10,258 bases of DNA from Cochliopodium minus. Taxonomy: Eukaryota; Discosea; Himatismenida; Cochliopodiidae. Positions 1 to 7,012 of the stretch are shown one piece after another. Positions within the stretch are counted from its first letter, which is position 1. Each line of letters opens with the position of its first letter. Location: positions 176,378 to 186,635 of the forward strand of contig JAMYWO010000029.1 in the NCBI GenBank assembly GCA_024220525.1, in the 5' to 3' direction. The notes under the pieces were generated by a model. The model did not search any database and was not told the DNA's origin. It worked only from the letters and a program-made list of their open reading frames with translations. Made by a program: the position numbers and the translations under genes.

Positions 1-667
1 ATCTGTTTTGTATTTCCTTGCGAAATATCCAGAATACATTGATGAAGCGAAAGAGGAAGTTTCAAAAGAAATTGGAGTTGAAGAAAACATTTCTTTTGAT
101 ATGGTCCAAAGATTGTCTCTTTGCAATGCAATCATCAAAGAATCTCTTCGTTTATTGCCTCCTGTCCCATTGGTAAAAAAAAGTTTTCTATTTCTTTAAT
201 TTTATTTTCTTTTTATGCATCAAAGATTTCTCCAAGAGTTTCCATTATTGATACAGAGTTAGGGGGTTATTCAATTCCTCAAGGTTCTGTAATTTTTTGT
301 CCCCCTTTTTTGAGTCATTTCAACGAGAAGTATTGGGAAAATCCAAACGAATTTAACCCAAAAAGATTTTTGGATGAGAAATCAAAAGAAGCTCAAAAAA
401 ATGCTTATTTTCCATTTGGTAAATCATCTTTTAGAATTAAAATTCTTTGTTTTTAATTTTTTAATATTTTAATTTCAAATAAAAAAAGGATATGGTCCAA
501 GAAGATGTCCAGGTGATAAATTTGCACTTGCTGAAATCTGTGTCACATTGGTTGCTTTCCTCCAAAACTTTAAGAGTTGGAAATTCAAAGAGGATTACAA
601 ATTTGAACTAGACTTGTCAATAACAACAAAGCCAAAAGGTGGATTGCCTTTGAAATTCTTGGTTTAA
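1..667 (+). CDS. Cytochrome P450, C-terminal part (5' end outside window)
   Basis: Heme-thiolate monooxygenase, normally ER-membrane anchored; substrate unknown. Exons 1-172, 226-418 and 489-667 (TAA stop at 665-667) join in frame across GT-AG introns of 53 and 70 nt; base 1 is the third base of a codon. The order of motifs is that of a P450 C-terminal half: the region after the I helix, the K-helix ExxR motif (ESLR, near 141-152), a PERF-like stretch (FNPKRF), then the heme loop FPFGYGPRRCPG whose cysteine codon is 506-508 and is the axial heme ligand. The second intron splits the first Gly codon of this loop. The I-helix oxygen-activation motif and the membrane anchor lie upstream of the window. 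A short tail ends in LKFLV. Family assignment is secure; subfamily cannot be given. A likely AATAAA polyadenylation signal sits at 679-684. Confidence 0.95.
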
Positions 668-745
668 TGAGATTTCTAAATAAAATAATTTTTTTGAAAA
701 AAAAAAAACAAAACTTTTCAAAAAGATAATTTCAACATTCTTTAT
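668..745. terminator. Convergent 3' intergenic region with polyadenylation signals
   Basis: This A/T-only gap separates the 3' ends of the P450 (+) and the Rab-like gene (-). AATAAA at 679-684 serves the plus gene. TTTATT at 741-746, which is AATAAA on the minus strand, overlaps the stop codon of the Rab-like gene. The 3' UTRs must be very short. Assignment as poly(A) signals rests on the hexamers only. Confidence 0.5.
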
Positions 746-1677
746 TTAGAAAGTGATACAATAACCACCTTCTTTTTCTTCTTTATTTTTCTTGCCCCTT
801 GGCCATGGCATAAAAGAATAATGAGAAATGATTTCAAACAAAACGAACTTTGGAATCTTTGCATAAAGCTTAGACTTTGTTAAAATCTTCAAAACACAAA
901 CAAAAGTAAAAACATTTTCTTTAAATATCAAAGGAAAACGATGATGTGTATTGGAGCTCCATAAAATTCCATACACTGATTTAGAATATAATGTATCCAA
1001 AACAAAAGAAAATGCTTCGTTGATGTTAGTGTTCATCTTTGCGGATATTTCAAAACATTCAATCATTCCATTTTTCTCACAAAAAAGTTTTAAATTTTCA
1101 CTTGATAATACCCTTGGTTGGTGATGGTTAATTAAATGTGTTTTATCTGCCAAAAGAATTACTTTTTTTTTATTTTGAAAAAAAAAAATTAAAAAGATAA
1201 AAAAAAGTCTGTAAATTCCTTACTGGGGATTGATCCACATCCTAATTTATCATCTATTTTCTTTTTCCATTTCAATACTGAATCGAATGTTTTTTGATTA
1301 TTTATAGTGAATACAATGAATGCTGCTACGAAATCATCAATCTTTTCAAATGATCTTATTTTAAAGAGTGGAGATGAGAGGATATCAATCTTTTTTTTTT
1401 TATTAAAAATAACTCACATTTCATTATATTGATCAATATCCCATATTTGTAAATGCACAAAAGTATTTTCTTTATATAATATTTCTTTGTTGTGAAAATC
1501 AGATTTAATGCTATTTGTATAATTATCAGAATATTGATTATTAATATATCTTTTCAATATCTTGTGGATCATATTCTGAGCATCTCCAATCATCATGATA
1601 CGATAAAAAATATAATTTTTTTCCTAAATAAAGTGATTGAATATGAAGAAATTCGGTCAATAAATTTTTTTTACCAT
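746..1677 (-). CDS. Rab-like small GTPase with degenerate nucleotide-binding motifs
   Basis: Four-exon model of 251 aa: 1677-1675 (only the ATG), 1623-1418, 1354-1224 and 1161-746, with introns of 51, 63 and 62 nt that are all GT-AG and phase-consistent. The fold reads as a Rab, closest in feel to Rab7: KNYIFYRIMMIGD, a YINNQYSDNY stretch, LQIWD at the switch II strand, a PIILLADK strand and EISAK. The chemistry does not: G1 (GDxxxGKT) reads GDAQNMIH, without the Walker A glycine and lysine; G3 (DTAGQE) reads DIDQYNE; G4 (NKxD) reads DKTH. Only G5 (SAK) is intact. After SAK comes an extension of about 80 residues, then a basic stretch and a final CITF that could be a CaaX prenylation box. Known Rabs act in membrane traffic; this one probably cannot hydrolyse GTP. 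The ATG-only first exon is inferred; a Met inside exon 2 (1596) is the alternative start. Confidence 0.8.
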
Positions 1678-1775
1678 TTTTTTTATTTTTTTTTTAAAAA
1701 GAAATTTAAAATTGAATATTCAAATAAATTCAATAAATAAAATAAATAAAACAGTTTAATTTACAAACTATATCT
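1678..1775 (-). promoter_or_regulatory. Short spacer between SETD9-like 3' end and Rab-like start
   Basis: These 98 bp of A/T-rich sequence separate two tandem minus-strand genes. On the minus strand the Rab-like ATG is preceded by a run of A, as at other starts in the window. The spacer must hold both the 3' end of the upstream gene and the promoter of the downstream gene. No clear AATAAA is visible on the minus strand and I see no specific motif. Confidence 0.35.
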
Positions 1776-3959
1776 TCAAAATAAAATTTTCTTTTTAGAC
1801 CATCTTCTCTTAGCCTCCAAAAAATTAGGCTGAGCATACCAACTAGGATAAGGATTGGCGGGATTAAAACGGTAATTAAGAAAAAGCTCGGAGTCAGTCA
1901 CCTCTTCCACAGTGATCAAAACAACACTTCGCATATAAACGTTCATCATTTGCCAAACAACACTTGCTTCCTTAATATATTGGTTAGGAATATAATACTT
2001 CATCTCTTGATCCATATCATCACCAAAATTGAATCTAGAAAAAAAAAAATTCGAAGAAATGTTTTTTTTTTTTTTATTTTTTAATTTTTGTATATTTTTA
2101 ATTTTATTACAGCTTTTATTAATTTTCATCATTTGTTTTATCTTTTTTTAATTTTTTTTTATTTTTTAATTTTTGTATATTTTTAATTTTTTTACATCTC
2201 AATTATTTTTACAATTCATATTACATACAGTGTGGTGATTCGCATAAATATGCAAAAATATTTTTCCTTATGATTTTTTAATTTTTTTAAATTATTTTTT
2301 AATTTTTTTTGTTTTTTTTTGTTTTTAATTTTTTTTTTATTTTGAATTTAATTTTAAAAAATTTTATTAAAACTCATTTTTTTTTTTACCCAACAGACAT
2401 TACGTTAGGAGGGTAAGCCATCTTCTCTTCGAAAAATTCAAGAGTAGGATCCTCTTTGACCAAATCTTCTTTGACATCAAGGGGAATCTCCTCCCAATTA
2501 GGGTTTATGGGAGGATGGTTGATATAGTTACCTATTGCAAAAGGATTTCTGAATCTCTTGAGAAAATTAGAGTTCTTTTCATCTGTATCAATCCCAACAT
2601 GTCCTAAAAAATAAAAAAATAATGAGTAAATAATAAAAAACAATAATAAAATGATTAAATATAAATAATAAATAAAATAAAAAATAAAATAAAAAATAAA
2701 ATTAAAAATAAAATTAAAAAGTCAAATAAAATAAAAAAATATTAAATTAAAAATAAAATAATAAAACAAAAAGTTTTTAATGAAATTGGTCCTATTTTTA
2801 TATTTTTATAATTTTAATCTTTTTTAAAAATAATTAAATTTCTGATTTAATTAAAATTGTTAATTATTTTGTTTAAATAAATAACAAAATTGTTTATTAA
2901 CAAAATGTTGATTTTCTAAAAAAATCAATTTTTACCCAAATGCCTCGTCTTACTTCTATACTTTTGTGCCAAAACGTTCCAATCACTCCCATCAACCAAT
3001 ATACCGTCATACCTAGATATCAAATACTCATTCCCCATCACCACCTTCTCCGTCAGCTGAGGGGGTGAATAAACAGTACCTGGATAAATTGCAATAAGTG
3101 TACCAGGAGGTGCTGTACCCTCAACAAACACTCCTTAAAAAAATGTTTAAAAAAACTTTTTTAATTAAATTTTTTTTTTTTTTAATTTGATTTTAATAAT
3201 TTATTTTTTTTAATTTATAATTTAATTTTTTAATTTTAAATTTTAAATTTTTTTTTCACCGAATCCTGCTTCTGGATGATCTATTCCTGATCTTATTATC
3301 TTCAATGTGAATCCTTGTGGATGTTTGATTGGCTTTTCTATTATCTCAAAATCCCTATGAAGAGAGATTAAAGAATCAATTATTTATTTATATTATGCGA
3401 TGCATAGATATGATTCAAGTGATTGTTTGTTATATATCAATATCTTTAATTCATATTTTAATATCTTTGTTTGCATTTTTCAATTTATAAAATGATATAA
3501 AAATAATTAATTATTCTTGTTATATCTACTTCCAATATATTAATTCAATTTTTATATTTACTTCATTGCTTCTTTTTTTGTCTCTTTATCTAATTTTTCA
3601 ATTGTATTTATTGGAACATAATTTTCATCCATCAAATTCTTTTCATGAGATAAAGGAACAGGATAAGGATCCATCCCACCCATCTCTATGACATGTTTCA
3701 TGAGCGTGTTCATCTGATTATCAAGATTCTTCTTTAATAATTTTCTCACTTTTCCTAATTTGATGCTATTCATGTGATCTAATATCTGTTTGGCTTCGAA
3801 TTGACTATCATGATCATCCATTATCTTGTTTTGAGATTTATAATTATTTATCACCTGATTATATTGAGTATAAAATAGTGCATTTCTCAAATCTGATTCT
3901 TCTTGTGCTTTTCTTCCATAATATTTCTTTTCAGCAATCTTTTGAAAAAATTTCTTCAT
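1776..3959 (-). CDS. SETD9: SETD9-like SET-domain protein
   Basis: Putative SAM-dependent lysine methyltransferase of the poorly characterised SETD9 family. Five exons (3959-3562, 3354-3260, 3133-2936, 2603-2390, 2034-1776) join in frame to 387 aa, ending TGA. Intron lengths are 207, 126, 332 and 355 nt. SETD9 hallmarks appear in order: GFGVFVEGTAPPGT and IYPGTVY (SET N-motif, about residues 163-186), RYDGILVDGSD, RNPFAIGNYINHPP (about 249-262, the position of the NHxxxPN-type SAM-binding motif), then SELFLNY (about 350-356), the counterpart of the catalytic-Tyr region, with Y356 kept. The first ~130 residues are helical and charged; the last ~30, rich in Pro, Trp and Lys, extend beyond the family's usual end as I know it. 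The start at 3959 follows an A run; an in-frame ATG at 4013 would overlap the divergent gene and is less likely. Substrate unknown. Confidence 0.85.
2076..2190. repeat. Direct repeat inside SETD9-like intron 4
   Basis: A 30-bp A/T-only string at 2076-2105 recurs exactly at 2161-2190, with near-identical flanks (T run before, TTAC/TTTAC-type end after). The 85-bp offset suggests a local duplication that helped expand this 355-nt intron, much longer than most introns here. No coding potential is visible between the copies. Confidence 0.75.
2607..2775. repeat. A/T low-complexity tract (AAATAAAAT-type) inside SETD9-like intron 3
   Basis: Most of this intron segment is short A runs separated by single T, with recurring units such as AAATAAAAT and AAAAATAAAATT. 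It contains essentially no G or C and no open reading frame of note. It explains the 332-nt length of intron 3 and is probably simple-sequence expansion. Confidence 0.7.
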
Positions 3960-4001
3960 TTTTTTTATTTTAAAGAGAATTATAAAGCAAAAAAAAAAAA
4001 A
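3960..4001. promoter_or_regulatory. 42-bp divergent promoter region between SETD9-like and PLP-enzyme genes
   Basis: Only 42 bp separate the two chosen start codons (3959 on minus, 4002 on plus). The spacer is A/T-rich; an A run ends directly at the plus ATG and a T run (A run on minus) lies just before the minus ATG. Both promoters and both 5' UTRs must fit here or overlap the neighbouring coding sequence. I see no defined core element. Confidence 0.6.
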
Positions 4002-5333
4002 ATGGAGAATCATCTTTTCAAAAATTTGAAAAAGGATCTTTTGGATGTCAATTTGAATTCCAGAATTACTCTATCTAAACATATCTTTGAAAATAAAAAA
4101 ATTTATATCAAGAGGGATGATGAGCTGTCAATATTTGGATCCAAAATGAGAAAATATTCTTCAATAATCAAATACATGAAAGGTATCTTGACAATAAAAT
4201 TATTTTTTTGACTAAATATACTTGTGTATAAAGAAAACAAAAAAAGCAAAGCCTATGTGCAAGGTAAAATAGCATCATTTTATACATCAATTTTAATACA
4301 TGAATAGCTGGAAAAAATTCAAACAATCTTATTGGACTATTGAGTACTTTCAAAGAAAATGATATAGATTGTTATCCTCTTATTTACTCCCGTGAACCCA
4401 ACAAAGTAGAAAAAAGTTCCAATTTTCTTCTATTCAAAATATTAACAAAAGGAAACGAATCCAAAATAAAATACTTTGATGATAATGAGAAAATTGAGGA
4501 TTATGGGAAAAATATAGAAAAGGAAGATGTTAATTCTATTTTTATTCCTGAAGGAGCTCTCTTTGAACCAAGTTATAATGGTTCATTAAGTTTGGCATTG
4601 GATGTTATGAGGAATGAAGAAATAAACAATATCTCTTTTGATAATATTTTTATAGATTGTGGAACTTCTTTGACTGGTTCGAGTAAGATCTTCAATGAAC
4701 TAATTAATTTTAAAACTAAAAAAACTTTTTCTTATAGGTCTAATATCAGGATTAAAATACTTAAAAAATAAGGGAATGAGAAATTCCAAAACAAAGATTC
4801 ATTTGATTCCAATTGGTGAAAAACATTCCAACAAATTTACTGAAAAGATAGATCGGAATATCAATGACATTTATCATTTTGCAACAAAAAATTGGGCAAA
4901 ATATTTGGAAAACACCAACCAAAACAACATATATAAAAATGAAAAAGAAGATTATAATGGTATTGAGTGGGAACTCTTGAAACTAGAAAATTCTGCTTCG
5001 TTTGGGTCTGTAAATACTAAAGTGATTAATTCTGTTTGTAATTATTCGAGTATTGAAGGTAATTTTGATGTTAATTTTTAAGAGTTTTGCTTTTTAACTC
5101 AAAATAAGGAATTCTCTTTGATCCCATTTACAATGCAAAGTCTTTTGGTGAGACTTTAAGAGTTGTAGAAAACAGAAATATAACTGGAAACATGTAAAAA
5201 AAACAATCTTTACTTCACATTTATTTTTCAACAAACTTTTTTACTTTTATTTAGTTTGTTTATACATACTGGAGGATTATTATCAATGTTTGGATGGAGA
5301 GATGAAATAATAAAGCATTTGGAAAATAATTGA
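4002..5333 (+). CDS. D-cysteine desulfhydrase / ACC deaminase-family PLP enzyme
   Basis: Fold-type II PLP enzyme; relatives break D-cysteine to pyruvate, H2S and ammonia, or deaminate aminocyclopropane carboxylate. Six exons (4002-4182, 4234-4263, 4308-4682, 4738-5058, 5109-5193, 5255-5333) give 356 aa ending TGA, with introns of 51, 44, 55, 50 and 61 nt. Motifs in order: KRDDE then GSKMRKY (residues 37-52), where K48 should hold PLP; AGKNSNNLIGLL (71-82), the Ser-Asn phosphate/substrate loop; IDCGTSLTGSSLISGL, the glycine/serine phosphate cup; ASFGSVN; LFDPIYNAKSF; and IHTGGLLSMFGW near the C-terminus. The 30-nt second exon encodes KKSKAYVQ, restoring the beta-strand before the Asn loop; without it the frame survives but the strand is lost. 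Length suits the family. No targeting peptide is obvious, so it is probably cytosolic. Exact substrate cannot be decided from sequence. An AATAAA (5333-5338) overlaps the stop codon. Confidence 0.9.
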
Positions 5334-5392
5334 ATAAAACAATATTTAAAGAAATAAATAAAAGGGTTTTATTTTACATCACACCAATTTCA
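5334..5392. terminator. Convergent 3' intergenic region
   Basis: This 59-bp gap lies between two converging genes. AATAAA at 5333-5338 overlaps the TGA stop of the plus gene, and further AATAAA copies follow at about 5353-5360. TTTATT at 5368-5373 gives AATAAA on the minus strand for the gene to the right. Transcript 3' ends of the two genes probably overlap or abut. Confidence 0.5.
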
Positions 5393-5959
5393 TCATACAG
5401 ACAAATAATTTTCAATTAGATCTATAAACAATTGTTTTTTGTTTTTATCTATTGATGGTTGCATCGACCAATTAGATTTATACACCATGAAGGTTCTTCT
5501 CTTTTTATTCTTTGTATCAATCAGTATCATTTGTTTGGAAGTGAGATCAATCAAGTACATTTGCAATAAGTCTTTGTATTTCTGTATAAAATCTATTATT
5601 CTAATATCTCCTTTCAAATTAAAGATAAATTCATCCTCTTTATCTTCATTGAGTGATTTATATTTTATTTTCTCCAGATTTTTCAATACAATCTTCATTT
5701 CATTGAAATTATCAACAAATTTGTTCATATAATTCTCTAATCTTGTATTCATATCATGTTTATTCTCAAATCCCTTCCATTGATTCCTATCTCCAAAATC
5801 TTCATCTAATCCTTCATTTTTTATGCTTTCATTCAAATAACCAAGCTCCATTTTTGAATTTATCAAATCAGAAAAAAGATCTTCACTTTCATCAATCAAA
5901 TCATCCCAATTATCCAAATGAGTCTTTATATTTTGAAAATGAATTTTAATATCCTTCAT
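5393..5959 (-). CDS. Putative AIRIM (C1orf109)-like ribosome maturation factor
   Basis: Intact 188-aa open frame without introns; the ATG follows an A run on the minus strand as in neighbouring genes, and codon use matches them. The protein is almost all helix and acidic: an N-terminal helix around HFQNIKTHLDNWDDLIDE, a polar linker, a middle helix (LENYMNKFVDNFNEMKIVL), then a C-terminal part with DFIQKYKDLLQMYLIDL and a closing IDLIENYLS. This order, and the C-terminal pattern of a helix, a Trp-containing link and a last helix, recalls AIRIM, a small protein that works with the AAA-ATPase AFG2/SPATA5 in cytoplasmic 60S ribosome maturation. The similarity is judged by eye and weak; a generic coiled-coil or kinetochore-type helical protein is the alternative. 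That it is a real gene is much surer than its name. Confidence 0.55.
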   Translation of the reverse strand: MKDIKIHFQNIKTHLDNWDDLIDESEDLFSDLINSKMELGYLNESIKNEGLDEDFGDRNQWKGFENKHDMNTRLENYMNKFVDNFNEMKIVLKNLEKIKYKSLNEDKEDEFIFNLKGDIRIIDFIQKYKDLLQMYLIDLTSKQMILIDTKNKKRRTFMVYKSNWSMQPSIDKNKKQLFIDLIENYLSV

Positions 5960-6094
5960 TTTATTTTTAAATTTTTTGGATTAATCCTTTGATTTCATTT
6001 AATCTCAAATCATATGGGAAGGATTTGTAACATATTCCAATTAGTGAAGGGATTTCAGGTAAAAATAATAATAAAAAAATTTGAATAATAAAAA
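5960..6094. promoter_or_regulatory. Divergent promoter region, AIRIM-like / QCR9
   Basis: The 135-bp spacer lies between two head-to-head starts. Its middle (about 5983-6050) is less A/T-biased than the flanks and holds an interrupted inverted repeat: AATCCTT (5983-5989) with AAGGATT (6019-6025), enclosing TGATTT (5990-5995) with AAATCA (6007-6012). A TTTCAGGTAAAAATA string at about 6054-6068 resembles a splice donor, so a 5' UTR intron for QCR9 is possible. No TATA position can be assigned. Confidence 0.45.
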
Positions 6095-6582
6095 ATGGAA
6101 AAAATCTTATATCAAATCTCAAGGTTAGAATGTCCAATATCACATATTCTTTATTTTTTACTCAAATTTATTTCTTTATAAATTTTCCTCAAAATATAAA
6201 AGACGTACAAGTACATGGATGGGTATGATAGTTGTTGGAGGTGTATTTTTTGAAGTAGGTCTTAATGTAGCAGGAGATTCATTATGGTCTTATACAAATA
6301 AAGGAGTAAAAGAAATAACAGATTTTTTGTTCAAATATAATTATTTTATATATCTCAATCAAAAAATATATGTGTTATAAAAAATTATTTTACACATCTT
6401 GATCATCCTATATTTTATAAAATAAATATTCATAATCCTTTCTAAAAAAATAGAAATCATACGATGATCTTCTTAGATCCAAGAAATTTTGGCCAAAGAT
6501 TGAAGAAGAACAAGAGGAAGAGGAAGAAGAAGCTGAAGAAGAGGAAGAAGCAGGTGAAGAAGAAGCTGCAGAAGAAGAATAA
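6095..6582 (+). CDS. QCR9: Cytochrome bc1 complex subunit 9 (QCR9/UQCR10) with poly-Glu tail
   Basis: Small single-span subunit of respiratory complex III in the mitochondrial inner membrane, next to the Rieske protein and cytochrome c1. Exons 6095-6123, 6203-6305 and 6454-6582 (introns of 79 and 148 nt) give 86 aa ending TAA. The N-terminus MEKILYQISRRTSTW matches the family's basic RRTSTF-type lead-in, followed by one membrane span (about residues 15-35) containing GGVFFE, then GDSLWSYTNKGKSYDDL, which fits the conserved region around the NxGK motif. The last 26 residues (61-86) are odd: 20 are Glu, the rest Ala, Gln and Gly. Family members as I know them are about 55-75 aa and lack such a tail. 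An alternative acceptor at 6483 would drop ten residues (KSYDDLLRSK), which fits the family less well. AATAAA at 6578-6583 contains the stop codon. Confidence 0.87.
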
Positions 6583-7012
6583 ACAAAAAAAACAAATAAA
6601 TTTCAATTATATTTAAACACTTCTTTCCTTTATTTTCATATCTCCAAATAATATACTTCCAATACTTTCAAATAATCAAAAATATGAAAGCATTATATCT
6701 ATCCTTCTTTATATTATTTAATTTGGTTTTTATTAGAAATTATATTCAGTTAATGTCTTTATTATTGGGAAAATAATGTTATCAGCCTCAACAACTATGG
6801 ATTCCTATAACTAACAAATTGATTATTTTATTTTTTGAAACGAAATGATGATTAGTTTAAATAAAAAAGGAATAGAAGTAAGTTTAATGTTGAAAATAAT
6901 ACTTTTCATCCTATTCTTTGATTGAGATCCTTTTGAACATACCTTTGTTTTTAATCACTGAAATTTTAAAAAAATTAAAAAAAAAAATTTGAAACAATAC
7001 GAACACCAGAAA
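6583..7012. other. Intergenic region, possibly with a short 5' exon of the PH-domain gene
   Basis: These 430 bp are mostly A/T-rich without a convincing complete gene. One candidate is an ATG at 6845 opening an 11-codon frame (MMISLNKKGIE) that runs exactly into a consensus GTAAGT donor at 6878; a CAG acceptor at 7009 would join it in phase 0 to the PH-domain frame, adding MMISLNKKGIEK before the Met at 7013. Otherwise this is the promoter and 5' UTR of the PH gene and the 3' flank of QCR9. A hydrophobic 30-codon ORF at 6684-6776 is probably chance. Confidence 0.4.

Noticed and set aside
1390-1417. Shorter acceptor for the second Rab-like intron (28 nt)
   Set aside because: Too short for an intron here, and the joined frame meets TAA after a few codons; the 63-nt version keeps the frame open.
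4168-4353. Minus-strand open frame opposite the PLP enzyme's first introns
   Set aside because: It lies across well-supported exons and introns of the plus gene and has no protein-like features.
5439-5949. Plus-strand open frames opposite the AIRIM-like gene
   Set aside because: Antisense shadows of a long, well-started minus-strand frame; rich in Leu, Ser and Phe as expected from antisense reading.
6306-6483. Alternative QCR9 acceptor at 6483
   Set aside because: It stays in frame but removes KSYDDLLRSK, which fits the family's conserved region after NxGK better than the shorter form.
6684-6776. 30-codon hydrophobic ORF starting MKALYLSFF, signal-peptide-like
   Set aside because: Too short, T-rich sequence gives hydrophobic frames by chance, and no donor site links it to the next gene.
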